Made by a program: the position numbers and the translations under genes. The notes under the pieces were generated by a model that was not told the DNA's origin, ran no database searches, and was given only the letters and a program-made list of their open reading frames with translations. Positions 32,538 to 43,793 of a stretch of 64,000 nucleotides of DNA are shown piece by piece (the first letter of the stretch is position 1; each line of letters begins with the position of its first letter). Where the stretch lies: assembly GCA_963921935.1 (NCBI GenBank), contig OY998185.1:3574001-3638000 (forward strand), in the 5' to 3' direction. This stretch comes from Galeruca laticollis (Eukaryota > Arthropoda > Insecta > Coleoptera > Chrysomelidae).

Positions 32538-35500
32538 ATGGGACGATCAAGTTCAAGCTCTAGCTCTAGTTCGGATGAATGTTGTTCAAAGAGTTATGAC
32601 TATAAACGCCATAAAAATCATGAGTCAAAGCGTTCCAGTTCGAAAAATCGGAATGTTGATTATTCAAGGGTGTCCAGAACTAAAAGGAGTTACACACCGC
32701 CACCGAACACACAAGACAATGTGCGAAGATTAGAAAAATTAGTCAAGCGACTAATAGATCATGGTACATCTTCCCAGCCGGGCCCAAGTAAGGTTTTCAT
32801 CAGACCTGAATGCATACCCGAATTTAAGCCAGGAAATCCTAACTTAAGTTGTTCCAAGTGGCTCGACAAGATAGAACAGTTAAGAGAAATAAATAATTGG
32901 GACGAAAACGTACTACGATTTATCACATGCAGAATCGATTGGCTGGATTGGCTCGAAAGTGGTATGAATGATAACATATCGTCTTACAATGTTTTGGGAG
33001 GAGTGGAAAGCATTATTGCTTAAATCATTTCTATATCATCAAGATTTCGCGACTAGTCTCCGAAAGCTAATGAATCGACGAAAGCTTCCCACTGAAAGCT
33101 GGGAGCAGTACTATTTTGAAAAAAATGGACTTGATACAAGCGTGTGAAATAAGTCTTTAAAATGCAGTGTCTTATTTGATTGATGGAATATTGGTAATCC
33201 AACCATCCAAATCGGAGCAAGAGCGGGGCGAAATGATAGCCTTCAGGCACTCTACTCAGAATATTTGTCATCTCTCAGACCGGAGAGTGTACCAACTCGT
33301 TTTGGAGCTTCCTCAACACCCCGAAAGTGGTTTTATTCTGACAATCGTAGAGAAGAACCATCACCGAAGAAAATCAAGGTCAACAAAACAAGCGAACAGA
33401 AATGTTACAACTGTAAGGAGAGAGAACATTTTGCGCAAGCTTGTTCCAAGCCCAGAATTGAGTGCACAAAATACAAACGATTCGGACATACTCAAAAGGA
33501 TTGTCACAGGGGAGCGATTGCAAGTGAAATTGTCGCCACGAACAGCCAACCATTTAACAAAATTTACTTCGAAGACTGTACTATAAACGAAGCACCATCT
33601 CGTGGTGCAGTATTTATTAGGCAAGATGTGGCACAACACCTGGAACTAACGATTGTTCCTAGCTCAGTCACGATAACTGTGTATGGTGCTTCAGTGGTGC
33701 CAGTAATAGATGAAACTGTCATCACCAAATGTCGTACAAGAGATCCCAGTGATGATAGGGCAACCCTTTTTAAATTTGCCGTATGTTTTCTCATCGTAGC
33801 CAATGAAAAATTGAGAGTCTTAATAACTGGAGACGATATAGCAGAAGCCTTAAACGTTAAGCCAAGGGAAATTCCATTGGGGGCCAAGGAGTCTGTAAAG
33901 GTGCCACCCAAAACATCCGTTCTAGTTGCAATGATTTCGCGTAATCTTTTTTATGGAGAGGTCTACGTCCCAGGTGGCTTGAGAGCTGAGCCTACCAGGG
34001 AGTATTATGTTGGAGAATGCATAACCAAGAGCGAAGATGGTTACGTGTCTGTTACGAATGTCTCGCCACAAGTATTTACTAGACGATAAACCAGTAGTTT
34101 ATCGACCCTATTGTCTTTCGCATAAGGAGCGTGGAGATGTGAAAAATGTAATCGACGACTTGATAAAAAATAATATAATTTGTGAATCGGATTCCCCGTA
34201 CTCAAGTCCAATTCTACTTGTCAAGAAGAAGAATGGAGAAAACCGAATGTATGTAGACTACAGGGCTTTAAACTCCAAGACCATTAAGGATAAATTTCTA
34301 CTACCGCATGTTGACGATTTTCTAGAAAAACTCAGGGAATGTAACTTCTTCACTAGTTTGGACTTGGCATCTGGATATCACCAAATACCAATAGAAGAAA
34401 GTTCTATACCGAAAACCGCATTTATAACACCGGATGGACACTACGAACACCTTCGTATCCCTTTTTGTCTATGTAATGCTCCTGCCGTTTTACAACGAAC
34501 TGTGAACAATGTATTAGGTAATTTACGTTATGGCAACGTCGCCTCATACATGGATAATGTCTTAATACCGTCATAGGATTTTGACTCTCGAATCAACGTT
34601 TTAAAAGAGGCACTTACTGCAATCAAAAGCGCTGGTCTAACTTTAAGTATAACGAAATGTCAGTTCTTTATGGAGAAGGTAGATTATCTCGGACATGAGG
34701 TTAGCCGTGATGGAATCCAACCTGGCAGCCAAAAAACCGAAGTTGTGAAACAATTCGCAGAACCAACAGATGTTCGTCGAGTACGCTAGTTCCTCGGATT
34801 GGCAGAATATTTTCGTAAATACATTCAAGGCTCTGCAGAAATTGCCAGGGCACTCACTCTTTTAACGAGGAAAGATCTGTCTTTCACAAGGAGGGCAGCT
34901 CAGCAAAAAACTTTTGAGACCTTGAAGGAGAAGTTTGTTTCTAGACCAGTATTGGCTATTTACGACTCAAAACTTAGGACAGAGGTACACACGGATGCTT
35001 CAAAATGGGGAATAGGAGGAATTCTTCTTCAAGACCATGACGGAAATCTTAGGCCTGTTATGTACTATTCCAGGCAAACCAGCAAGGAAGAACAACGATA
35101 TTACTCCTACGAGTTGGAAACAATTGCTGTAGTGGACTCATTAAAACATTTTAGAATATACCTCATTGGCATTCAGTTTGAGGTTGTAACCGACTGCAAT
35201 GTTATACGAAGTATCTTATGCAAAAGAGACCTTGTACCGAGAAAAGGTAGGTGGTGCTTAACAATCCAAGAGTTTACGTTCGATGTCGAGTATCGCCCAG
35301 GATCGAAAATGGCACACGCGGATGCATTAAGTAGAAATCCGTTTAATCAGTCGACATTAATTGTTGGCGTTAACGAAGTTAATATCACGAATACTGATTG
35401 GGTCTAACACGCGCAGCTTATGGACGACAGATGTAAGTACCTTATCGAGGCACTTAAGAAAGAACCCATGGATAAGGAAGAAAAACTAATTCATAAGGAA

Positions 35501-36575
35501 TATTGTTTGAAAAACCAACGATTGTACAAGAGTACCTCGGGAGGAAAAAAATGGGTAGTACCAAGAAGTGCAAGACGACAAGTAGTACTTCATTTCCATA
35601 ATGGTATTGGACATTTATCTATCGATAAAACGTTATCAGCCATTAGCAAATTGTATTGGTTTCCAGGAATGCGCCGTTACGTTAAAAAGTTTATCTCTGC
35701 TTGCTTACCTTGTTTATATATAATAAGGAACCTGGAGGAAATCGACCCGGATATTTACACCCTATTCCAAAGATCGACACTCCTTTCGATACCTTTCATA
35801 TCGATCACTCGTGGCCCTTTGTTACTTCACGATTAAAGATTCGTTACTTGATTGTGATAGTGGATTCATTTACAAAGTTTGTATTTTTACGGGCCGTAAA
35901 ATCTACGAAAGCAACACCATTGGTTTCTTTCCTCAGTAACGTAATCGAGAATTTTGGAGTTCCTAGAAGGACCACCGACCGTGGAAGTTGCTACACGAAT
36001 AAGCAATTTGAACAGTTTTGTAAAAGGTTAAATATCAAACACGTTTTGAATGCTACTGCAACACCTAGAGCCAACGGTCAGGTGGAAAGGTAGAAACAGT
36101 GTCTTCTCTTTCGGCATCAACGGAAGATGAAGAAAGATGGGATAGAAAAGTAGAAAAAATTCGATGGGGGCTGAATTCTACGATGAATTCTGCAACGGCC
36201 AAATCTCCTTACGAAATGCTATTCGGATACCCCCGAGGGGAGTTTGTAAAGCGTTTCTGGACAACGAAGTAGAACCACAACGTATCAGTAACCTGTTAGA
36301 AACCAGGGCAAAAAAAAGTAAAAGCTCTGCTCGACAAGAAACAGGACAAACAGAAGTCTCGCTTTGACGCACGGCGTGTAAATGCGAAGGATTATAAGGT
36401 CGGTGATCGGATACTGACTAGAATAACGGAAAAAGTAAGAAACTACTGCCAAGGTATAGTGGACCATACGAAATCGTTCAATACCTGGACCACGAACGGT
36501 ACCTGATTGAGGACCCCGAAGGAACTTCTCGATCGCAGAAGTATCGCGGGGTCGTGGCAGTTGACAAAACGTAGA
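32538..36575 (+). pseudogene. Decayed Ty3/gypsy gag-pol
   Basis: Gag starts MGRSSSSSSSSSDECCSKS at 32538. It is followed by a truncated Gag core, zinc-knuckle remains (CYNCKEREHFAQAC), a protease-zone remnant, RT (PYSSPILLVKKKNGENRMYV; SLDLASGYHQIPIEESS) with YMDN in place of YxDD near 34548, RNase H (HTDASKWGIGGIL; MAHADALSRN), integrase zinc region (HFHNGIGHLSIDKTLSA...CLPC), core (FHIDHSWPF; NATATPRANGQVER) and tail (KSPYEMLFGYPRG). At least six frame changes or stops (for example near 33020, 34087, 34576, 34787, 35407 and 36092) separate the pieces. The altered RT active site and the stops make it inactive. It is a different lineage from the intact gypsy at 19275. I could not find a convincing LTR pair. 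Confidence 0.88.
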
Positions 36576-36647
36576 GGTTAGTTCAGATTCGAACGACGAA
36601 CCTGAACTGAAATGATAATGAAAGTGGAAGCGCTTCCCCGAATGTCC

Positions 36648-36732
36648 AGGAAGACTGATTAACAGAAGTTGTTGATATTGGCCCTGCATATAAGCATATG
36701 TGTAGGAAGACTGATTAACAGAAGTTGTTGAT
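36648..36732 (+). repeat. 29-bp direct repeat in the gypsy 3' region
   Basis: AGGAAGACTGATTAACAGAA and nine further matching bases occur at 36648-36676 and again at 36704-36732. The second copy is preceded by TGT, so it may mark the start of a 3' LTR; no 5' partner was found. Confidence 0.65.
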
Positions 36733-37159
36733 TGAGTTATTATTAATGTCGTTGATGCATCAACTATATATCTTATTTCCCTTTACTTCTAGGCATAGCG
36801 ACTCTGGAGGAGGCTGTAGCTGATCACTGTAATTTCATATATTTACCTTTTTTTAGAGTCTAAACTTGAATTGATGTACTATTGGTTTGTTTAGGTACAA
36901 GCGAGTCCACGGGGACGTGGACAATGGTAGCCTGGCCGACTGAAAACCGAATACGCCGCCACTGTTGCTAAAGAGAATTGTTGTGAGGAAGATTCACAAT
37001 AAGATATACATGTTGGCGACTAAAAGCTTTGGAATGGGTTAGATAAGAAATGTAAAATTGGGAGTCGAGAAATATATTTGGTTGTGAATAATTGTGGTGT
37101 TTTATTTCGAGAATTATTTTAATAGTAAAAATACGATAATTTTTACAAAATATGGATTT
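36733..37159. other. Interval after the decayed gypsy
   Basis: No gene is visible. It may include LTR sequence of the gypsy element. TGTTGGCGACTAAAAGC near 37009 is PBS-like but has no supporting context. Confidence 0.35.
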
Positions 37160-37536
37160 TCATCTTTATCCCTGTAAAAAATCACGCACAGACATTTTTA
37201 AATCACTACTGCACATTGCATTCCTGTGTCTCTTTTTAATCTCATTAAGATGCTTGGAAGTATGACCTTTTATTACGTTTATTAGTCTACTAACTGTCTT
37301 ATCAGTAACACATTTTTGGAGTGCATGCAAAGTTTTATCAAGCCTTTATACCTTTTTCCCATCCATATATTCGTATTTTATTAGCTTGTGCATGTTCTCC
37401 AAAAACATATTTGTGTTTATGCCCCGATTATAACAGTACGCCCACTTTTCTCTGTTATCATAGTAACCATTTTTTAAAATAATTGAGGTTTAAAAAATAA
37501 AAATAAATAAATTATGGAAAAAAATGATTATTAAAA

Positions 37537-37557
37537 ATATATATATATATATATATA
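37537..37557. repeat. Short (TA)n microsatellite
   Basis: About ten TA units inside the AT-rich intervals of the MULE/SWIM-type gene. Confidence 0.9.
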
Positions 37558-38108
37558 AACAAGAAAATGAAAAAAAATTGTTGAATTAGAATAAAAAATA
37601 CTAACACAAATAAACATATTTACTGTGCTCAATCCTGCAGAAAAATTAAACAAATTTTAAATAAAATAATCAGACACCTACATAGTCTGGCTAATTGGCC
37701 TCAGCCAAAGCCATTAACCTATTTAAAAAAAAATTCTTCTTCACTTAATAATGCTTCAAAGTTTTATAAACGTGACTTCTTTCATTAATATCTTTTACCT
37801 TTGTCAAATTTTGTTGCTATGCCCTGTCAATATGCAGAGAGCAAAACAAATGAAGAGAAATTGAACCCATGGTTAATATTTACACCTCTCATGTTTACAG
37901 CATCTTTCGTGTGTTTAAAAAAATCATAAATTAATTGATCTTTTCTAGTAGAAAATTCAAAGGCCACTGGGAACCCCTCTCGGAATTCATTTACTACTAA
38001 GATCGTAGTCATTTCAAAATCATATGAGTTCAAGCCATGTGTTCCATCTACACATTCAATATTCTCTGCAAATTTTTAAACTATTCTTTTTGTACAGAGT
38101 TCATTATA

Positions 38109-38111
<3 letters not shown>

Positions 38112-38174
<63 letters not shown>
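38112..38174. repeat. (TA)n microsatellite, about 31 units
   Basis: An uninterrupted TA run between two coding blocks of the MULE/SWIM-type gene, probably intronic. Confidence 0.97.
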
Positions 38175-38179
<5 letters not shown>

Positions 38180-39506
38180 GTTATTCACTCGAAAAAGTTA
38201 CTTTTAAAAAATAAACCTTATTTATTACAAAAGACTTACAACTTTCACAATGGATTTATTAATGACTTTTATAAAAATGATGTGACACAACTAAAATGTA
38301 CAGTGATAAGAACAAGAATTAAATGATTACTTCATATTTATAATATTTCCTTGCTGACACATCTTCTTCGTGTAACGTTTACATTTCTATATCTTTTGTA
38401 TCGAAATTGTCAAGACAGCCTCCTTGCCTTTTGTAAAAAAGTACAGGATTATGGTCCCCTAATAAAATACATTCTCTAACATACAATTTTACACTTGTAA
38501 AATCATTTGTATGCCTTTGCCCATCTTTTAAAAAAACATTGAAAGAAGTTTTTATGTTGCTAATGTCTTTTATAGTTAACAGGTCATCTCTTCTCAGTGA
38601 AGTGTGTCCAATTTGTTGACTAATTGTAGCTAAAATACTGAAAAAAATATAGATACTTAATGTAAAAAATAACATCCCTTAATTAGAACCAGGTATGAGG
38701 AAGAGAAATTAATTCTCAACAATTAAAACTAATAAAAGTTTAAACTTTAAACATATATTGGTAATTTTTTTTAATATGATAAAAGCATATAAATTAATGT
38801 TAAAATCATCACCAACATGTATAGAGTTGGAATACTCAAAGAACCTATGGGTAAGAAACTTCTTCTGGTAAATTCAAATTTTAAAATGGGGCCATATTTC
38901 TTCTAATGTATATATACATACTAAAATCACACTACATATACCTCAGCAAACTAATTTTTTATTATTTGACATTAATTTGAAGTCTATTATATTTCCACAA
39001 TTATTTACAAAAAATAGCAAATGATTTGATTTCTCTTTAAGGCATTTTAACACTTTCCTTTTACTAACTGTTGATGTGTAGCAACAAATTGACTTGATTC
39101 AGTATTTGGCTAGTGCAACCCAAATTTAATTTTGATGTGCCCTGAACTTTCTCATCACGCTTTCGAAGTTCGAGTGGTACTGTTCTTGCCTTACCTGTAA
39201 AAAATGAAGTTTATTATAGATACAAACAATTATTACTTATAAGCTTCTGAAATTGTGATCTATTATATGAAAAAATTATGTATGCAGACCAAAATGAAAA
39301 TTTCTAGTATACATAAAATCCATTACCAGATCTATTACAATTAAAGTAAAACAATTGCGAGTTGTCCCAATTCTTTTTACCACCCATTTCCTTTGCATAT
39401 TTTGAACTGTTTTCCAGTTCAATGTTTTGAAGCCAATCATAAAATTATAAAATTTATGATAAAAATAAAATTCTACTTCTCAAATGCCATTCCTCGGTTG
39501 GAGTAG

Positions 39507-40208
39507 GGCTCTTGGGTCTAGCATACTTCCATACCTGATAAAAATTTTTTTTTCACGGGAATGTATTGATGGATGATTACCTTTCATTTTAACCAAAATC
39601 AGTCATCCCCCACCCACCCCCTAAGGGCGGGGGTGGGGGTGACTTTGTAAAATAGTCGTAAAAATAAATTTTTTAATTCGGAATCAAATTCTACGTAATT
39701 TTTTACGTATACACCCAAAATTTCATTTTGATAACTTGTTTTTTTATAAAGTTATGCGAAAAAAATGTTATCAAAAATTTGATTATTCTATGGTGTACAG
39801 CTCTCGGGTCTAGCATACTTCCATACCTGACAAAATTTTTTTTTCACGGGAATGTATTAATGGATGATTACCTTTCATTTTAACCTAAATCAGTCATCCC
39901 CCACCCACCCCCTAGGGCGGGGGTGGGGGTGACTTTGTAAAATAGTAGTAAAAATAAATTTTTGAATTCGGAATCAAATTCTACGTAATTTTTTACGTAT
40001 ACACTCCAAATTTCATTTTGATAACTTGTTTTTTTATAAAGTTATGCGGAAAAAATGTTATCAAAAAATTGATTATTCAGTGGTGTAGAGCTCTCGGGTC
40101 TAGCATACTTCCATATTTGATAGAAAAAAACTTTTCGCGGGAATGTATTGATGGATGATTACCTTTCATTTTAACCTAAATCAGTCATCCCCCACCCACC
40201 CCCTAAGG
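39507..40208 (+). repeat. Unit A repeats, left arm
   Basis: Copies start at about 39507, 39802 and 40091 (GGGTCTAGCATACTTCCATA). Each contains GGGCGGGGGTGGGGGTGAC or its remnant next to CCCCCACCCACCCCC, an unusual G/C-rich island in AT-rich DNA. The inverse copies are at 41885-42606. Confidence 0.9.
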
Positions 40209-40214
40209 GGTTAT

Positions 40215-41888
40215 GACTTGAGAAAAATTTCAAATTTAAGATAAAATTATGAAAAATTAGGGCCGTACATAAAAAAATTCAAGGAAACCGATGACGTCGT
40301 TGGAATTTCATTTTTTCCAAAAATAAGGGTAGCCACCCCCCAAAAAAACCGCCCCCGAAAGGGAATTTTTTATTTTGTGTATTTTTTTGAGATTTCACGC
40401 ATCGTATATGCCTAATACCGAGAATGAAGTCTCCATGTCTTCCCGTTTCTTATATAAACGAGGGACCCAAGATCTAGAATCGTCGCGTTTTCTTTGAAAT
40501 TTTGACAAAGTCCATACGTGAGAAAAATTTCAAGTATAAGATAAAATTATGAAAAATTAGGGCCGTACATAAAAAAATTCAAGGAAACCGATGACGTCGT
40601 TGGAATTTCATTTTTTCCAAAAATAAGGGTAGCCACCTCCCAAAAAAACCGCCCCCGAAAGGGAATTTTTTATTTTGTGTATTTTTTTGAGATTTCACGC
40701 ATCGTATATGCCCTATCTCGAAAATGAGGTATCCATGTCTTGGGTCCCTCGTTTATATAAGAAACGGGAAGACATGGAGACTTCATTTTCGGTATTGGGC
40801 ATATACGATGCGTGAAATCTCAAAAAAATAAACAAAATAAAAAATTCCCTTTCGGGGGCGGTTCTTTTGGGGGGTGGCTACCCTTACTTTTGGAAAAAAT
40901 GAAATTCCAACGACGTCATCGGTTTCCTTGAATTTTTTTATGTACGGCCCTAAATTTTCATAACTTTATCTTAAACTTGAAATTTTTCTCACATATGGAC
41001 TTTGACAAAATTTCAAAGAAAACGCGACGATTCTAGATCTTGGGTCCCTCGTTTATATAAGAAACGGGAAGACATGGAGACTCCATTTTGGGTATTGGGC
41101 ATATACGATGCGTGAAATCTCAAAAAAATACACAAAATAAAAAATTCCCTTTCGGGGGCGGTTTTTTTGGGGGGTGGCTACCCATATTTTTGGAAAAAAT
41201 GAAATTCCAACGACGTCATCGGTTTCCTTGAATTTTTCTATGTACGGCCCTAAATTTTCATAACTTTATCTTAAACTTGAAATTTTTCTCACATATGGAC
41301 TTCGACAAAATTTCAAAGAAAACGCGACGATTCTAGATCTTGGGTCCCTCGTTTATATAAGAAACGGGAAGACATGGAGACTCCATTTTGGGTATTGGGC
41401 ATATACGATGCGTGAAATCTCAAAAAAATACACAAAATAAAAAATTCCCTTTCGGGGGCGGTTTTTTTGGGGGGTGGCTACCCTTATTTTTGGAAAAAAT
41501 GAAATTCCAACGACGTCATCGGTTTCCTTGAATTTTTTTATGTACGGCCCTAAATTTTCATAATTTTATCTTATACTTGAAATTTTTCTCACGTATGGAC
41601 TTTGTCAAAATTTCAAAGAAAACGCGACGATTCTAGATCTTGGGTCCCTCGTTTATATAAGAAACGGGAAGATATGGAGACTTCATTTTCGGTATTGGGC
41701 ATATACGATGCGTGAAATCTCAAAAAAATACACAAAATAAAAAATTCCCTTTCGGGGGCGGTTTTTTTGGGGGGTGGCTACCCTTATTTTTGGAAAAAAT
41801 GAAATTCCAACGACGTCATCGGTTTCCTTGAATTTTTTTATTTACGGCCCTAAATTTTCATAATTTTATCTTAAATTTGAAATTTTTC
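40215..41888. repeat. Unit B 300-bp repeats, inverted about 40754
   Basis: Unit B (CCGATGACGTCGTTGGAATT and GCCCCCGAAAGGGAATTTTT are signature phrases) occurs twice forward (40215-40740) and about four times inverted (40741-41888), at exactly 300-bp spacing. Copies are about 95-99% alike by eye. The CRE-like TGACGTC palindrome is kept in every copy. Confidence 0.92.
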
Positions 41889-42612
41889 TCAAGTCATCAC
41901 CCCTTAGGGTGTGGGTGGGGGATGACTGATTTAGGTTAAAATGAAAGGTAATCATCCATCAATACATTCCCGCGAAAAGTTTTTTGCTATCAAATATGGA
42001 AGTATGCTAGACCGGAGAGCTCTACACCACTGAATAATCAATTTTTTGATAACATTTTTTTCCGCATAACTTTATAAAAAAACAAGTTATCAAAATGAAA
42101 TTTGGGGTGTATACGTAAAAAACTACGTAGAATTTGATTCCGAATTCAAAAATTTTTTTTTTCTATTTTACAAAGTCACCCCCCCCCCGCCCTTAGGGGG
42201 TGGGTGGGGGATGACTGATTTAGGTTAAAATGAAAGGTAATCATCCATCAATACATTCCCGTGAAAAAAAAAATTTTGTCAGGTATGGAAGTATGCTAGA
42301 CCCGAGAGCTGTACACCATCGAATAATCAAATTTTTGATAACATTTTTTTCGCATAACTTTATAAAAAAACAAGTTATCAAAATGAAATTTTGGGTGTAT
42401 ACGTAAAAAATTACGTAGAATTTGATTCCGAATTCAAAAATTTATTTTTACGACTATTTTACAAAGTCACCCCCACCCCTGCCCTTAGGGGGTGGGTGGG
42501 GGATGACTGATTTTGGTTAAAATGAAAGGTAATCATCCATCAATACATTCCCGTGAAAAAAAAATTTTATCAGGTATGGAAGTATGCTAGACCCAAGAGC
42601 CCTACTCCAACC

Positions 42613-42855
42613 TCTCTAAAGAAAAATACGTGAACAAAAAACGTCAAGATATATCAATATATTTACACAGGCAAATACTGGGTATATATTTAAGCATCTA
42701 CCTTCAATCTTTAAAATATTGGTTCCTGAAGACATTTGAAAATATGCTGCGATTGAAACTGCTTTCTTAGATCTTTATTAAATCTGAATGATGTCTTTCA
42801 CCGTTCTAAACATTTAAATATATATTTATCCTGGGAGTAGGCTACTGTGAAATAC
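42613..42855. other. Interval between the foldback element and the zinc-finger exon
   Basis: No gene seen; probably the proximal part of the first intron of the MULE/SWIM-type gene. Confidence 0.4.
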
Positions 42856-42949
42856 TTTTTTTCACATCACTATGTACCTCTCTCGTGTGTCTATTAAAAT
42901 TTGACTGAGTCGAAAATATTTTTTCACAAATCGAACAAAAAACTGGCAT
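42856..42949 (-). pseudogene. C2H2 zinc-finger first exon of the MULE/SWIM-type gene
   Basis: From an ATG at 42949 the minus strand reads MPVFCSICEKIFSTQSNFNR followed by H-T-R-E-V-H, a C-x2-C-x12-H-x4-H zinc finger. GTATTT after it is a usable donor. Splicing over the foldback element to the acceptor at 39195-39196 keeps the frame (VKK/SKARTVPLE). Proteins of this family commonly start with such a finger. Linkage to 37160-39194 is inferred from frame and family order. Confidence 0.6.
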
Positions 42950-43078
42950 TGTTTTATTTATTTCACAATGCAGAAAATAAAAATACGTTTAAATGTTGTC
43001 CAAATCAAAACAATGTAAGGTTATACGACCGCGAAACGTCAGAAGTCAGAAACTAGAATTGGTCCCTGCCACGGACTA

Positions 43079-43734
43079 AGGCTGGATCCACATGCATCCG
43101 TGATCACGGACGTACGTGTGCGTTTCACGGATAGCCGAAAATATGATCATCCACATGTGTCAATCCGTTCACGCATTCGTTTACGATACCAAACGTCAAA
43201 ACAACCTCAAAATATTCTAATATTTTTGTCATTACCGTATGACTGATAAACCGATCTTCTTAAATTATAAGTGTTCGTCGTAACTAACTGTTAGTGTAAA
43301 TAATAGGAATTTAATGATTTCCCGTTTAAACAGACAATTAGTGAATGCTCCTCCCTGGGCCCAAAGCAATTTAGAGAAAAAAAAATAGCATACCTAATAC
43401 CTAATGTATCTGCAAAACAATAGGCTTATCACACAAAACCCACAAAAAAGAGCAATGTGGACAAGACAAATTTTTATGGAGGAATCTTTTCTATACTCGA
43501 CATTTTTTTCAGCTAGGTAAAAAATTCTTTTAAAAAAAAAGTCGGCGAATCACCAGAAAAACGTAAACAAAATAATAACCTAACCTCAATCACGCATGAA
43601 AAGTTAAAATTAACCAACTTCAATCCGTTGTGACCTTGAAACGTGCGTGATTTTGATCCATAAAATTTCATTAGTTGATATTGATCACGTGGTATACAAC
43701 GGATACGTATCACGGATACATGTGGATCCAGCCT
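43079..43734. mobile_element. MITE inside the P-like element's left end
   Basis: Inverted ends GGCTGGATCCACATGCATCC and GGATACATGTGGATCCAGCC. The flanks read TAA left and TTA right. The uninvaded opposite end of the host element reads GGACTTAGGAT, so the target was probably TTA, a PIF/Harbinger-type TWA duplication; a TA duplication (mariner-type) is the alternative. No coding capacity was seen. Confidence 0.85.
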
Positions 43735-43793
43735 TAGGATCCATGTATACTATAGGGATATTTCCTCGAGACTAACCACGCTAACCTGCAGTA

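Larger units (their letters stand above)
37160..39194 (-). pseudogene. MULE/SWIM-type transposase-like gene, main exons
   Basis: Minus-strand blocks in order. 39194-39070, after a TTTTTTACAG acceptor: KARTVPLELRKRDEKVQGTS. 38650-38380: QQIGHTSLRRDDLLTIKDIS, then TNDFTSVKLYVREC and NPVLFYKRQGG. 38060-37860: CVDGTHGLNSYDFEMTTIL and EGFPVAFEFSTRKD. 37450-37170: EKWAYCYNRGINTNMFLENM, LIKYEYMDGKK and KGHTSKHLNEIKKRHRNAM. This order (GH...DL..I...; VDGTHG..DFE.TT; WA.C.R....NTN..LE..H) is typical of the MULE-like nuclease plus SWIM-associated tail found in many insect and cnidarian proteins. D of VDGTHG is the expected first catalytic acidic residue. An in-frame TAA follows MDGKKV near 37348, and stops interrupt other blocks, so I call it a pseudogene. 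A zinc-finger first exon is at 42856-42949. Confidence 0.75.
39496..42612. mobile_element. Foldback-type element of inverted tandem repeats
   Basis: A 3117-bp structure with matching inverted ends: GGTTGGAGTAGGGCTCTTGG at 39496 and its inverse ending 42612. From outside in, each arm has about 2.4 copies of a 289-297-bp unit A, then copies of a 300-bp unit B: roughly 1.8 on the left and 3.9 on the right, the latter phased at 40741, 41041, 41341 and 41641. The arms meet at about 40741-40768. There is no coding capacity. Long inverted arms built from tandem repeats are the hallmark of foldback (FB) elements. No clear target duplication was found (CCTC left, TCTC right). It lies between the zinc-finger exon and the next exon of the MULE/SWIM-type gene. 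Confidence 0.9.

Noticed and set aside
37005..37025. Second gypsy primer-binding site (TTGGCGACTAAAAG)
   Set aside because: Short match with no LTR directly upstream and no coding sequence after it.
39496..42612. CRISPR-like or satellite array interpretation of the 300-bp repeats
   Set aside because: Repeats are directly adjoining, about 300 bp, inverted around a centre and in a eukaryotic genome; a foldback element fits better.
43513..43713. 66-codon minus-strand open frame in the MITE
   Set aside because: Extends into the terminal repeat of a non-autonomous element; no recognisable motif.
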